The notes: generated by a model not told the origin, from the letters alone. A DNA stretch of 64,000 nucleotides from Methylocystis iwaonis (GCF_027925385.1 NZ_AP027143.1:186001-250000); one strand, 5' to 3'; shown: positions 1-10,521, numbered from the stretch's first letter. Numbers and translations are program-made.

Positions 1-660
1 TTCGCGTGTCTCGGTTCGCGGAACGAAGAGTTCGGGAGGGACTGTTGGTAAGTCAACTCCATTATGGACAACGACCCGATACTCGAAGTTGAAGCCAAAC
101 GATTCATAGAGATCATGCATGAACCGTGATCCGAAAATTGCTCGCTGTTTCATTACAGCCCCGTCGCCTTTCCTTTGGGCATCCGGGCTGAACTGTTCGG
201 ATCCGTGAACACAACGCGCAAAAAACTGCCCCATCGCGTTCGGCTGCCGGGCGGCGATCAGCCAATTGTCCGTAAGAAACAGGACAACCGGTTGGCCTAG
301 CAAGGACAAATCATCAACTATACCGTCGTCGAGGAAAAACAAATTCCACAAGAACCAAAGGTCGGGCTGGTGACGACGCTGAAAGTCCGACACCGTAAGC
401 CTGTTTGCATTTGTGATCGAAGCACGCTCATCTGGATCAGCTCGGAACGGCTGGTAGATGTCATATTCGTTTGCAAGAAGCTTCAACCGGCGTTCAACGA
501 CGTAGCCATTGGTATCGGAAGCCGCCCCCCCATAGGTGCTGGTCAGAACAACAATTTCATGTCCCAGGGCCGCAAGCTCATTGCAGACCTTCCCGCACAA
601 TTGCTCATATCCGCCAATGCTGAAAGGCGGAAATAGATTGCTCACGACGCCTATTTTCAT
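1..660 (-). CDS. Glycosyltransferase family 4, N-terminal part (runs off the left edge)
   Basis: The minus-strand frame is open from an ATG at 658-660 to the window edge, about 219 residues. The start reads MKIGVVSNLFPPFSIGGYEQ, the classic GT-B N-terminal strand plus Gly-rich loop of family 4 glycosyltransferases, and continues with LAALGHEIVVLTSTYGG. The C-terminal sugar-nucleotide-binding half lies outside the window. Its ATG overlaps the TGA of the upstream family 2 glycosyltransferase (ATGA), so the two are translationally coupled. A role in cell-surface or extracellular polysaccharide assembly is inferred from this pairing; donor and acceptor cannot be read from the sequence. Confidence 0.8.
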   Translation of the reverse strand, partial: MKIGVVSNLFPPFSIGGYEQLCGKVCNELAALGHEIVVLTSTYGGAASDTNGYVVERRLKLLANEYDIYQPFRADPDERASITNANRLTVSDFQRRHQPDLWFLWNLFFLDDGIVDDLSLLGQPVVLFLTDNWLIAARQPNAMGQFFARCVHGSEQFSPDAQRKGDGAVMKQRAIFGSRFMHDLYESFGFNFEYRVVVHNGVDLPTVPPELFVPRTETRE

Positions 661-1571
661 TGTTTCACAGCCTGCAGCGCGCTCATGAATGACGGATCTT
701 GCTGCCACGTATTACGTTCGAGCGTCTGGACGTTGTTGCTCTCGAAAAAAGCGAGAAACATGAGCACGAGTTCTGTGAGTTCGTGCTTTCGCAGAATGTC
801 CAAATAGTGCCCGGACCGATTCCACCGCATTGGCGAAACACTTATAGACCAACGAGAATGAAGGTATATTGCCACCGCAGCAGCCCACTCGATTTTGACC
901 TTCGAATGGTTTTCGCTGATCGTATTATTTCCGTGCAACCGATAGCTTAGCAGCTTCTCGTCAATGTACTCGATGATCTTACCGTGCCCGACCAACCTCA
1001 GAAAGAAGTCCAAGTCATGCGCATAGCGAAGATCCGCGAAATAACCAACTTCACTGAACAGGCTACGCCTCGCTACTAGGTTGGAGGTCGTCATAAAAAA
1101 ATTACCGTTCACCAAGGCGAGTCCAAGATCGTTGCATTCATGGTAGAAGCCAATCGCACGATCGAACCACGGATTAGAGATTTCAGCACCATCATCATTG
1201 ATGAATTTGAGACTAGTCATAAGGACATCTGCCTCTGGTCTAGCTAACAACGCCTTTGCCGCGCGCTCCAACCGCGTTGGCTCGTAAACGTCATCGGAGT
1301 TCAGGATCGCAACCAGATCGCCGCTGGCGCGATGGATCCCGGCATTGATCGTATTGTGGGCCCCACGATTGGGGTGACTCCAGAAAATGATTTTCGGCCT
1401 TGCCTCGGCTACAGCCTCCACAAGAGCACCAGAACCATCCAAGGAACCGTCATCGATGACGATAATTTCCTTCGGAGGAAGGGTCTGATTTATGATGCTA
1501 TAGAGCGCCGCAGTGATAAATTTTTCGTGATTGTACAATGGTATCACCACTGATATGGAAGGCAAAGGCAT
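657..1571 (-). CDS. Glycosyltransferase family 2
   Basis: A cytoplasmic GT-A fold enzyme of about 304 residues that would transfer a sugar from a nucleotide donor onto a growing glycan. The N terminus has SISVVIPLYNHEKFI, then VIDDGS near residue 40 and the metal/nucleotide-binding NSDD near residue 92; all are hallmarks of family 2. The ATG at 1569-1571 follows a GAGGA-like ribosome site. An upstream TTG at 1670 would add 33 residues not typical of the family, so the shorter form is preferred. The stop overlaps the start of the next glycosyltransferase by 4 bases. Acceptor specificity is unknown. Confidence 0.85.
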   Translation of the reverse strand: MPLPSISVVIPLYNHEKFITAALYSIINQTLPPKEIIVIDDGSLDGSGALVEAVAEARPKIIFWSHPNRGAHNTINAGIHRASGDLVAILNSDDVYEPTRLERAAKALLARPEADVLMTSLKFINDDGAEISNPWFDRAIGFYHECNDLGLALVNGNFFMTTSNLVARRSLFSEVGYFADLRYAHDLDFFLRLVGHGKIIEYIDEKLLSYRLHGNNTISENHSKVKIEWAAAVAIYLHSRWSISVSPMRWNRSGHYLDILRKHELTELVLMFLAFFESNNVQTLERNTWQQDPSFMSALQAVKQ

Positions 1572-1689
1572 CAATGTCCTCGGCTCTATGGCGCGTGAGC
1601 GCGGGTCTAAATTTTTCTGCGTAACAGCATACCGTGCTGAGCACTCGTTGGCAAACACCGACTTGAACAACGGTTGATCATCCTAGCCC

Positions 1690-2700
1690 ATCTTATTCGC
1701 GACGCGGCTGTTCGAAGGCTGGCGGGCGTAGCATAGAGCCTTGAAACGGCGTAGGCTTCGGTTGCTTACACCAGCCCGGCTATGAGGACGCCGACGATCT
1801 CGACGTCCTGCGCTCCGACCCGGCGTTCAAGCTCGTTTGCGGCAGGTTGCCCGAGACGGGCAGCGATTTGTGTTCGCAGCCGACACTGTCGCGCCTCGAG
1901 AACGCGCCCGCCCTCCGTAACGTGATCCGCCTGACCTATGCGCTCATCGATCAATGGATGGCGCCCTATGAAAAGCCGCCGTCCTCAGTCAGACTCGACA
2001 TCGACGACACCTGCGACATCGCGCATGGCCATCAGCAATTGTCGCTGTTCAACGCCCATTACGACGAGCGCTGCTTTCTGCCGATCCATATCTACGACAC
2101 CGAGAAGAGCCGCCCGTCGCCGTCGTGCTGCGCCCCTTGTCGAAGAAGGTCGAGGAGACGGCGGACGCTGTCCGCGCGAGCGCGCCCTCGACGACAAGGA
2201 CGTCGTGCGCGGCTGTGCGGAGACGCGCCACAGGGCCAAATCATGAGACATGGAGCGCCGCGCGATCGCTCGCATCGAAGCGACGCGGCTCGCCCTCGAC
2301 ATCCGCTTCATCGTCACCAAGCTCCTGCACGGCGCGCCGGAGTGGCTCTACGAAGCCTCTATTGCGCGCGCGGACAGGCGGAGTACCTCATCAAGCTCCA
2401 TAAGAGGCAGCTTTCCTCCGACAGACCTTCGTGCCGTTCGGCGCTCGCCAATCAGGTTCGCCTCGTCCTGCACACCGCCGCCTTTTGGCTGATGCTCGGC
2501 GTCCGCGACGCTATCCCTAAGCCGCGCGATCTGGCGAAAGCCGAGCTTTCGAACGTTGCGCCTGCGGCTGTTAAAGATCGCCGCCCGCGTGATCGAGACC
2601 GCGAGCGCGTGCGCCTTGCTTTCGCCGCCGCCAGTCCCGAGGCCGATCTCTTCTGTATCCCTGCCGGAGGCGCTGCTCATGGCTGGCGGGCCGTGAACGA
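1690..2700 (+). pseudogene. IS1380-family transposase, frameshifted remnant
   Basis: Stretches typical of IS1380 transposases appear in order but in different frames. GYEDADDLDVLRSDPAFKLV lies at about 1770-1830. DIDDTCDIAHGHQQLSLFNA then YDERCFLPIHIYD lies at about 1990-2100. The C-terminal IKLHKRQLSSDR followed by VRLVLHTAAFWLM lies at about 2390-2500. The N-terminal start is missing and a block is lost after 2110, including the second catalytic region. No terminal repeats could be found. It is dead. Confidence 0.8.
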
Positions 2701-2943
2701 TGGGGCGTCATGCCCTTCTCATCCCTCCTATCCCTCCAACGCGTTCCAAAAGTGCGGTTCTCGAAGCGACCAAAAAGCCGAACGCCCCCGTGCGATCTGC
2801 GAGCCCAACAGCCCGACGACACAAAAATCGCGCCTTCATGAATAAGAGCGGTTAGCTATGAAACGAAGGTTGCCTTCCACGCCATGCGGGATTAATGAAC
2901 ATGCACAACTAGAATCTATCCCCTAAGTGCACGAGATCTCCTT

Positions 2944-3765
2944 ATGAACCCCTTGGTAGAAGCTCTGGCTCTCCTAACACCGTTTGATATCGACCGCCGT
3001 AAGGTGAGGATTGGGCCAGAGACAGATGGCGGATATGTGTTCGTGGATCATATCGATCCATCCCAGACTATCCTGAGCTACGGAATCAGCTTCGAGTATC
3101 GTTTCGACGCGGAGATGGCCGCGCGAGGGCATCGTGTTTACATGTTTGACCATACTATCGATGGAATTAACGCCACCCACCCAAATATGCTCTATTATAA
3201 GGAGGGTGTTGCAGGTGTATCATCTCCTGAGCAATGTCTATACTCGATTGAAGATCATCTTGCCCGCTTCGGAATCGAGGGCGATCGGCTAATCCTCAAG
3301 ATGGATGTTGAAGGAGCCGAGTGGGACGCGATCGGTATGACCCCCGATACTGTGCTCGCTCGATTCGAACAAATCGTAATCGAAGTTCATGGCGTCAATG
3401 CAATAACGGATACTGGCTATCGGGAAAAGTTTTGCTTCTTCTTTCGCAAGCTAAATCGCCTCTTTACCCTATTCCATGTGCATGCGAATAACTGTGACGG
3501 CCCAAATGGGCTGACGATTGTGTCCGGCATTCCGGTCTCGCCGCTGCTTGAGTTGTCGTATGTTCGCAACAATGTCTGCAACAAATTTCCTTCTCGGACA
3601 CTATATCCTACGGCTCTTGATTTTCCGAATGTTGGCGCGAAAGACAAGTTATTGTGGTTCTTTCCATTCCTTCCGACTTTTTGTTCCGTCGACGACTTTG
3701 CTCTTTGTGAAGAGCGCGCTGAGCTACAGGAACGGCTTCGGCTCAGTTCGGCTGGTCGCTTATGA
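2944..3765 (+). CDS. FkbM-family SAM-dependent methyltransferase
   Basis: A 273-residue class I methyltransferase of the FkbM group, which usually O-methylates sugars in polysaccharide or antibiotic pathways. The diagnostic motif KMDVEGAEWD lies at about residues 119-128, followed by the strand ARFEQIVIEVHG. The gene is clearly richer in A+T than the genes after 18 kb, suggesting foreign origin. Its TGA overlaps the ATG of the next gene (ATGA), so the two form one transcription unit. Substrate is unknown; surface glycan is inferred from neighbouring glycosyltransferases and sugar-nucleotide enzymes. Confidence 0.85.
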   Translation: MNPLVEALALLTPFDIDRRKVRIGPETDGGYVFVDHIDPSQTILSYGISFEYRFDAEMAARGHRVYMFDHTIDGINATHPNMLYYKEGVAGVSSPEQCLYSIEDHLARFGIEGDRLILKMDVEGAEWDAIGMTPDTVLARFEQIVIEVHGVNAITDTGYREKFCFFFRKLNRLFTLFHVHANNCDGPNGLTIVSGIPVSPLLELSYVRNNVCNKFPSRTLYPTALDFPNVGAKDKLLWFFPFLPTFCSVDDFALCEERAELQERLRLSSAGRL

Positions 3766-5057
3766 GTTTCGACAAGCCTATGTCGTTTGGCGCAGCAATT
3801 CCTACCACTGTTGTATGTAATCGGGACACTACGCCGTTTCTCGAAACCGTCGGCGGTGCGGCAGGGTCCCTATTCGCACAGCGTCGACATCATGAATGTG
3901 TGGACGCAAGATTTTACTTGTGCTTCGTACCGCTTCTCTCACTCTACGCGCTAATGCCAGATGCGCGCCTCATTGATGCGAATTTTCATGTCTTGGATCT
4001 TATTCCTGAACATGTTATTGCCGCAGCAGCTGCGGGTCGCTGTGCGCTTGTTTTCGATGCCGGTTCCGAGGGCGATCCGTTTATAAAAAGTAGCTTTGAC
4101 CACCTTCATTGTTGGCTGGAACAAAGAGGAATACCACAGGAGCGGATCGCGCTCATCAATCAAAACCGCATGCTGCCGCCACAATACAGGCAATTCACTG
4201 GGGGCAATATTTCTTTTTTTTTCCATGATTACTATATCAAGCGCTTTCTACTGATGATGCGCGAAAGAGGACTGGGTCTCTCTGCCGAAATCGCACGGCA
4301 ACGCCAATCGCTGAACAGGCGAGAAGTCAAAACCTTTCTTTGCATGAACGGAACGCCGCGGCCTAATAGAGTCTGCCTGCTTGCTGCCCTGCGGGCGCGG
4401 GGGCTGCTCGCTGATTGCCAATGGTCGATGCTTGGGTCTGTGTCAGGAAAGGGCGATCCGAACGCTGCAGCCGCTCGCGCGCTCCGCAACCTTATAGAGG
4501 CTGGGTGGATCACCGACGATGATATCGACTTTGTGATGTCAAAAATCCCCCGTGTTTTTAGTTACGAAACTGTAAAAATCGATGCCTTGCAGGATTCGAA
4601 TTACTTAGCGAACCATGTAAGCCCGGAAACATTTGCATTAACAAAGGTCTCGATTGTCAGCGAGACCGAGGCTTCATCTGGTGATATCGATCGCATAACT
4701 GAGAAGACGATCAAGGCGATTTGTCTTGGTCATCCGACGATCGTCGCGGGAAATCCGCGAGCATTAGAGTTCGTCCGATCCTGGGGATTTCAAACCTTTG
4801 GGAACGTCATTGACGAGCGCTACGACGAGGCCACGAGCTACGCCGACAGGCTTGCGCTACTAATCGAGGCAGCAGTTTCGATTCGAGAGATTGTCGATTC
4901 GCCTGGATCAAGGGCACATCTTCGTCTAAGCGAAATCTGCCGTCACAATAGAGATCATGCAATATCTGACGCCGTGACAAAGTACGAGGGGACTGTCGAG
5001 GCTGAACTGATGAAAAAATTGGTAGCTTTCTGCGAAGCGTCGACAAGTTTCGTGTGA
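3762..5057 (+). CDS. Uncharacterised glycan-locus protein with a C-terminal TEK/GF-type block
   Basis: A 431-residue protein with no named family that I can assign firmly. The C-terminal third carries the pattern VSIVSETEASSG, ITEKTIKAICLGHPTIVAGN, FVRSWGFQTFGNVIDERYDE. This resembles the conserved block (TEKT, HP, GF-TF, DE-YD) of poorly described glycosyltransferase-like proteins in polysaccharide and phage loci. There are no signal peptide or membrane segments. It overlaps the FkbM methyltransferase by 4 bases, so it probably acts on the same glycan. Base composition is AT-rich like its partner. Function is not assigned. Confidence 0.6.
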   Translation: MSFDKPMSFGAAIPTTVVCNRDTTPFLETVGGAAGSLFAQRRHHECVDARFYLCFVPLLSLYALMPDARLIDANFHVLDLIPEHVIAAAAAGRCALVFDAGSEGDPFIKSSFDHLHCWLEQRGIPQERIALINQNRMLPPQYRQFTGGNISFFFHDYYIKRFLLMMRERGLGLSAEIARQRQSLNRREVKTFLCMNGTPRPNRVCLLAALRARGLLADCQWSMLGSVSGKGDPNAAAARALRNLIEAGWITDDDIDFVMSKIPRVFSYETVKIDALQDSNYLANHVSPETFALTKVSIVSETEASSGDIDRITEKTIKAICLGHPTIVAGNPRALEFVRSWGFQTFGNVIDERYDEATSYADRLALLIEAAVSIREIVDSPGSRAHLRLSEICRHNRDHAISDAVTKYEGTVEAELMKKLVAFCEASTSFV

Positions 5058-5147
5058 TAAAAGGCGTTGCGTCGTCGAGCATCTGAAAGGGCAGAGGGGC
5101 TTGCTCAAGCCAACAACTAGTGGTGAAAATTAGACGGAAGAGAGAGG

Positions 5148-5528
5148 TGGCCCCCGGTTATTTGGATAGCTCCCCGAGGATTTTAAGTGGATCTCTGCCG
5201 TGGTTTGCTGAACGCGGGTTTTTCGATTTGTCGCGGCGGCGGGAGGGCTGTAGGCCCGACCAGAGCAGCGACAAATCGATAAGGCGAAGTCATGCAGCCG
5301 TCGCCGCTTCCTTGGCCCCAAAATAGGCCTCGTCCGGCGTGCGCCCGTCAAGCGACGAATGCGGGCGTCGCTCATTGTAGAACGCCGGATATCGACCGAT
5401 CGACGCGCGCGCCTCAGAGACGCTGTCGTAGGCGCGCAGATAGACTTCCTCGTCTTTGACGCTGCGCCACAGCCGCTCGACAAAGACATTGTCGCGCCAG
5501 GCGCCCTTGCCGTCCGTAAGCGTACACC
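5148..5528 (-). pseudogene. IS3-family element, 3' fragment with transposase C terminus
   Basis: The minus strand encodes the last part of the same IS3 OrfB found at 8178-8693, from DGKGAWRDNVFVERLWRSVK to the C terminus. It is followed by the same 3' hairpin (about 5225-5285) and a diverged right terminal repeat near 5148-5175. The catalytic Glu region is present; everything upstream is gone. It is inactive and more diverged at its end than the 8 kb and 17 kb copies. Confidence 0.8.
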
Positions 5529-5869
5529 CGGCACCTCCACATCGACGGCCTCCTCCGAATCGGACCGACCACACTCCATCCATCACAACAGATTCAGTCG
5601 ATTCAACATCCTTCAGGACGGACACTTAGCGCCGGCTAATTGGCTCGCGGTTCGCGCCTGATCGTCAAGCCGGCGATGCCTCGTCAATGGCATTAGCCCA
5701 ATCATCGAAAAGCAAAATGTTGACGACGACAATCATCGTCTTCATAGTATTCTTCGCTATCATTCAGGCTCCCTTACCGCGCTACAACGCAGGGATATTT
5801 TGACTTTGGGCACCCTGGAGATATCACATCAACGATTTTCCAACAGCCTTCGCGAGGGGTCTCTTCCAC
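5529..5869. other. Intergenic stretch, nothing recognised
   Basis: About 340 bases between the IS3 fragment and the epimerase. No credible reading frame, RNA gene or clear promoter was seen. The part after 5690 is AT-richer and may hold the promoter of the epimerase gene. Confidence 0.4.
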
Positions 5870-6835
5870 ATGCAGTCGCGCACCATGCTCAAGACTATTC
5901 CACGTGGCACGAATGCTTTGGTGATAGGCGCGAGCGGTTTCCTTGGAACCGGGCTTCGTCGCGCTTTGGTGCGAGAGGGTATGCGGGTCAGTTGCTTCGC
6001 CCGGACTAAGCCTTCCGACGCGAGCTTAGAAGGTATCGCCCAGTGGACCATAGGTGAGATGGCGGATGAGCGGACTCTTTTACAAGCTATCGCAGGAAAT
6101 GACTTAGTTTTCCACCTCGCGCACACTACCATGCCAGGTCAGTCGAATACTGATCCGGTGAAAGAAGTTTCTGAGAATGTGAATGGTTCTCTCTTGATCT
6201 TGAAGGCATGTGTACAACAAGGCGTACGCAAGATAGTTTTTGCTTCGTCGGGCGGAACGGTTTATGGTATTCCAAATATAGTTCCGATAGCGGAATTCGC
6301 GCCTACAAATCCCCTCGCGGCCTATGGAATTAGCAAGGTTTGTGTCGAAAAATATCTTTACTTATTTCGTCATTTATACGGTTTGGATTATCATGTTCTT
6401 CGAATAGCCAATCCATATGGCCCTTATCAGTCACCGCTCAAACCGCAAGGGCTGATCGCGAATGTTATTCACCGAGGATTAAATGGTATGCCGATAGACG
6501 TTTTTGGTGACGGCAGTATTATTCGTGACTATGTATTTGTCGACGACGTAGTTCAGGCCCTAATTATCGGCGCGCGATATGACGGAACCGAAAAAGTGAT
6601 GAACGTTGGCTCTGGAGAGGGGCGCAGCATCGCCGATGTTCTTAATTGGGTTGAAAGCGCCTTGGGCATGGGCAGCCTTTCAGTTAATCGAAGGGACGAA
6701 CGAAAGGTCGATGTGCCAACGAACATTTTGGATATCGAATTGATACAGCGAGAAACCGGATGGCGGCCACTTATAGGTTTTGGAGAAGGTTTGGCGCGGA
6801 CAATCGCTTGGATGCGTTCGACGCATTCACTTTAA
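5870..6835 (+). CDS. NAD-dependent epimerase/dehydratase (extended SDR, GalE-like)
   Basis: A 321-residue extended short-chain dehydrogenase acting on a nucleotide sugar. The Rossmann motif GASGFLG lies near residues 20-26, the Ser region FASSGGTVYG at about 124-133, and the catalytic pair YxxxK (YGISK) at Tyr152/Lys156. RDYVFVDDVV, typical of GalE/RmlB-like enzymes, is in the C-terminal half. It probably makes a sugar-nucleotide precursor for the surrounding glycan locus; epimerase versus reductase cannot be decided. The gene is AT-rich relative to the right half of the window. A second ATG at 5885 is an alternative start. Confidence 0.85.
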   Translation: MQSRTMLKTIPRGTNALVIGASGFLGTGLRRALVREGMRVSCFARTKPSDASLEGIAQWTIGEMADERTLLQAIAGNDLVFHLAHTTMPGQSNTDPVKEVSENVNGSLLILKACVQQGVRKIVFASSGGTVYGIPNIVPIAEFAPTNPLAAYGISKVCVEKYLYLFRHLYGLDYHVLRIANPYGPYQSPLKPQGLIANVIHRGLNGMPIDVFGDGSIIRDYVFVDDVVQALIIGARYDGTEKVMNVGSGEGRSIADVLNWVESALGMGSLSVNRRDERKVDVPTNILDIELIQRETGWRPLIGFGEGLARTIAWMRSTHSL

Positions 6836-6970
6836 GACTGGCGTTGCTAGGGACTGGGGTGAAAAATCAAAACACGGCAACGGTCCCTCCGCCCGAACGC
6901 CGCTTGTTTTGCAGCAGCAGGCGAATCGTCGGCGGCGGATCAAATGAGGGTTAACAGGCGGTGCCCGTCG

Positions 6971-7449
6971 TCAGATATACCCTACTCCCGGCAGAACCCG
7001 AAAATCCTTCGGGTTGATGACGCGGAAGTTGTCGGCGACCGAATCACAAAATGTCCGGCCAGTCTTCGGGGACTTTTTGGCGCAGGAAGGTGAGCGCCGC
7101 TTCGGCGAATTCTTAGTGTGGCGTAAGTCTTGTTGTGCGTCAAATGCTTGTGCATTGCGCCCCATAGTCGCTCGATCGGGTTCAAATGCGGGCAGTAGGC
7201 GGGAACGAAATGCAGCTTGATGCGTCGCCCCGGCTGCGCCAGCCATTCCCGCACGAGTTTGGCGTGGTGATAGCGTGCATTGTCCAGGAACACATGGATC
7301 ATGATCCCGGTAGGGAGCTCATTTCTGAGCGTCCAAAATGCGGCGCTCGACGCCGTCGCCTTTATAAGGACCGCGGACATCCATCTTGGCCATGAAAAGC
7401 CCCGAGACCGATACTTTGATGCAGACCGAGCATGCCATCGAAGCGGCAC
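6971..7449 (-). pseudogene. IS630-family transposase, C-terminal remnant
   Basis: On the minus strand IHVFLDNARYHHAKLVREWL and HFVPAYCPHLNPIERLWGAM are the Asp and Glu parts of the IS630 DDE domain. The characteristic end (DNFRVINPKDFRVL) is in another frame, so there is at least one frameshift near 7110. The N-terminal helix-turn-helix half is absent. Confidence 0.85.
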
Positions 7450-7457
7450 TCTTGCGG

Positions 7458-7535
7458 ACGGGGCGGGCCATACGTTTTTAGGATGTCGCGCTCCGCCCGC
7501 AGCTTGGCGACTTCAGTAGCCATCCGGCGTAGGCC
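7458..7535 (-). pseudogene. Tiny IS3-type OrfA fragment
   Basis: The minus strand encodes RRMATEVAKLRAERDILK, a leucine-zipper-like motif of IS3-family OrfA proteins, wedged between the IS630 remnant and the IS3 copy at 7536. It is only about 26 residues and comes from a different IS3 group than its neighbour. Confidence 0.45.
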
Positions 7536-8834
7536 ATTCTCACCGCGAATCAGGAGCATTCGATGACGAAGCGAATGCCGCCGGATGCATTCTCCGGCGT
7601 TCAAGTCGAAAGTGGGTTTGGCCGCGATCAAGGGCGAGAAGACGCTGGCCGAACTGGCGCAGCAGTTCGACGTCCATCCGAACCAGATCACGACCTGGGA
7701 GAGCCAGTTGCTCGAAGGCGCGGCGGGCGTGTTCGGGCAGGAGAAGGCGGAGCCGAAAGAGGCAGCCGTGGATTTGAAGTCGCTTCACGCCAAGATCGGC
7801 GAGTTGACCCTGGCCAATGATTTTTTAGAGGGCGCGCTCAGCAAATCCGGCCTGCTGAGCGCAAAGCGATGATCGATCGCAGCCACGCCTTCCCGATCAA
7901 AGGGCAAGCAAAGATGCTCGGCCTCGCCCGCAGCGCGGTCTATTACAAGACTCGGCCGGTCTCGAGCGATGATCTGAAGCTGATGCGGCGCCTCGACGAA
8001 TTGCATCTCGATTACCCCTTCGCGGGGGCGCGGATGCTGCGCGATCTGTGCGGCGCGAGGGCGCCGTCGTCGGCCGCAGGCATGTGACGACGCTGATGAA
8101 ACGAATGGGAATCGAGGCTATCTACCGGCGGCCGAATACGAGCAAGCCGGCGCCCGGCCACAAGATCTACGTATCTTTTGCGCGGCGTGACGGTCGAGCG
8201 GCCGGATCATGTCTGGGCGATGGACATCAGCTACATCCCCATGCGGCGCGGCTTTGTCTATCTCGCGGCAGTCGTCGACGTGGCCAGCCGCCGCGTTCTG
8301 TCGCATCGCGTGTCGATCACGATGGAGGCGGCGTTCTGCGTCGAAGCGCTCGAAGAGGCGCTGGCGAAACATGGCAAGCCTGAGATTTTCAACACGGATC
8401 AGGGGAGCCAGTTCACCAGTCTGGACTTCACCCGCGTGCTGCTCGACGCCAAGGTCGCCATCAGCATGGACGGCAAGGGCGCTTGGCGCGACAATGTCTT
8501 TGTCGAGCGACTGTGGCGCAGCGTGAAATATGAGGAAGTCTATCTGCACGCCTACGACAGCGTCTCCGAGGCGCGCGCGTCGATCGGGCGGTATTTGGAA
8601 TTCTACAACGAGCGACGCCCGCATTCGTCGCTTGACGGGCGCACGCCGGACGAGGCCTATTTTGGGGCCAAGGAAACGGCGATGGCCGCATGACTTCGCC
8701 TTTCGATTTGTCGCCGCTCTGGTCGGGCCTACGGCCCTCCCGACGCCGCGGCAAATCGAAGAACCCCGCGTTCAGCAAACCCCGGCAGAGATCCACTTAA
8801 AATCCGCGGGGAGCTGTCCAAACAACTGGAGCCA
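7536..8834 (+). mobile_element. IS3-family element (copy 1), left end lost, transposase frameshifted
   Basis: OrfA (7563-7872) has a frameshift within its first ten codons compared with the copy at 10.9-11.2 kb. OrfB (7869-8693) is broken into three frames near 8050 and 8175. The DDE residues remain visible in WAMDISY, FNTDQGSQFTS and VERLWRS. The right end, ending TGTCCAAACAACTGGAGCCA at 8834, matches the 17.5 kb copy. Homology to copy 2 starts only near 7536, so the left terminal repeat is missing. The right end abuts group II intron maturase sequence directly, so this element inserted into the intron. Confidence 0.85.
8702..8760 (+). repeat. Long stem-loop at the 3' end of the IS3 element
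   Basis: TTCGATTTGTCGCCGC at the left pairs with GCCGCGGCAAATCGAA at the right (14 of 16 pairs), enclosing a second stem GTCGGG/CCCGAC. It lies just after the transposase stop. The same structure is kept in the IS3 fragments at about 5225-5285 and 17598-17656, so it is part of the element, perhaps a transcription terminator or transposition signal. Confidence 0.7.
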
Positions 8835-10016
8835 GCCCTCGCCAATCGCCCGAGGGCGCGCATCGCTCGCACCTTATGTCGAGCGAAGCTTTTTTGTATT
8901 TGCGCATCAGCCAACGCGTCAAATAGGCGTTCACGTGCTTCCAGATCGTCGACATCGCCGACCCATGGAAGCGGCCATAATATTGCTGCCACCCTGTGAT
9001 GATCGGATCGAACATGGCCGCAAGATCGGCCAGTTCTTTGTCGCACTTCAATTGCCTGCCAGCCCCGAATCGTCTGCCGCATAGCCTTGCAGGCCGCGCG
9101 ACTGACCGCCGGGGAGAAGTTCACATAGACCCGGCCATATTTGTCCAGCGCTTTGCGCGGTCTGAACGTATAACCAAGGAAGGTGAACTCGATCGAGGGT
9201 ATGATCCTGTCGGCGATTGATATCCTTGCAGTACACGATACGCGTCTTGCACTGATGCTGTTCGACTCCGCATTCCCGAAAGTGTTCATCGATCCGTTGC
9301 AGGACGAACTGCGCCTGCGCTCGGCTCTTGCGATGAATAATCGCATCGTCGGCGTATCGGCAAAACCGAACGCTCCGCAGATGGCGATCCACCCATTGGT
9401 CGAAGGCATAGTGCAGGAACAAGTTCGCCAGCAGCGGCGAAACGACTCCGCCTTGCGGAGTGCCTTTGTCTCGCGCTCGGATATTGCCATCCGAGGTCTG
9501 CATCGGCGCTTTCAGCCAGCGTTCCACGTACAACAAGACCCAGGGCGTCTGGCAGTGCTTCCGCAACGCCCACATCAGGAGCTCATGATCGATGTTGTCG
9601 AACAGACCTTTGATGTCGAACTCGGCGACCCAATGATAATCCCAACACGGGCGATGGCGATCGCGTCATGCGCCGATCGTTCCGGTCGATAGCCGTAGGA
9701 ATCGGCATGGAACAGAGGATCGAGCTGTGGCTCGAGCCACAGCTTCACGACCGTCTGCGCCACGCGATCGGCTATCGTCGGCCGCCCAGCACTCGAACGC
9801 CGCCTGTCTTCTTCGGAATCGGAACGGCTCTCACCGGCGGCGCGAAATAGCTGCCGGAGCACATCCTATTCCAAAGCTTGTAAAGCTTTCGCCAAAGCGT
9901 TCCTCGAACTTTTCGATCGTCTCGTGATCGACCCCTGGGGCTCCGCCATTGGCTTTCACATGTTGATACGCCTCCCATACGAGAGCGTTGGGAATGTCGA
10001 ATGACTTGGGCTTCAC
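8835..10016 (-). pseudogene. Group II intron reverse transcriptase/maturase, frameshifted
   Basis: It starts at GTG 10016 after a GGAGGAG ribosome site (KPKSFDIPNALVWEAYQHVK). It continues in several frames: FHADSYGYRPERSAHDAI (RT block 2), GTPQGGVVSPLLANLFLHYA (block 4), FCRYADDAIIH (catalytic YADD), FLGYTFRPRKA (block 7) and KHVNAYLTRWLMRKYKK (maturase domain X). At least four frameshifts and loss of the C terminus make it non-functional. Confidence 0.85.
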
Positions 10017-10521
10017 GCGTAGCTCCTCCCGCTCGCACGGTTGGCCTCGCCCTGGCCCTGGATGACGCCGCCCCTTCGCTCCGCCGCCATTACAGCGGCT
10101 CCGTCCCTTGACGGCGCATCGCTACTGTCGACCTCGCCTTGCGGGCTTGCGGGCTTGCGGGCTTGCGCCTTTCGCTTTCCATCGCCGTCGAAGGTTCCCG
10201 CAGTTCAACGTAAGAGCCCGAAACAGGCTGGCGCTGCCTCTATGCCGGACACCGTCTGGACCGTAAGCAGGTATCGTCCAGACTGATCGTGGAGCAACAT
10301 CACTCCCCACTTTTGATGTCGTCTGAGCGCTTTCGACACTTGAACGGCAGTTCACTTGTGTTCGCCTTCCTGTTCCACACCTGACGCCTCGTGGCGCCTT
10401 TTCCGTGACGCTCACGACCCGGGCTTTTGACCCACGCCGCTCACGGTGGTTTGCCACCTGCTCCCGCAAGCCGATGGCGAGGGACCTACCCTCATCGCTT
10501 ACGCCGCTTGCTGCGGCACAC
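8835..10521 (-). mobile_element. Group II intron, 3' end truncated by IS3
   Basis: The intron lies on the minus strand. Its likely 5' end is GTGTGCC at 10521, immediately after IS3 transposase codons for WATDIS, so the host sequence is an IS3 OrfB. About 500 bases of structured non-coding RNA (10020-10521) precede the intron-encoded protein, which starts at 10016. Domains V and VI are not seen because IS3 copy 1 cuts the element at 8834/8835. The exact 5' boundary is inferred from the break in IS3 homology. Confidence 0.7.

Noticed and set aside
10140..10170. Short tandem GCGGGCTT repeats as a possible CRISPR or VNTR array
   Set aside because: Only about three short imperfect units inside the group II intron RNA region, no spacers.
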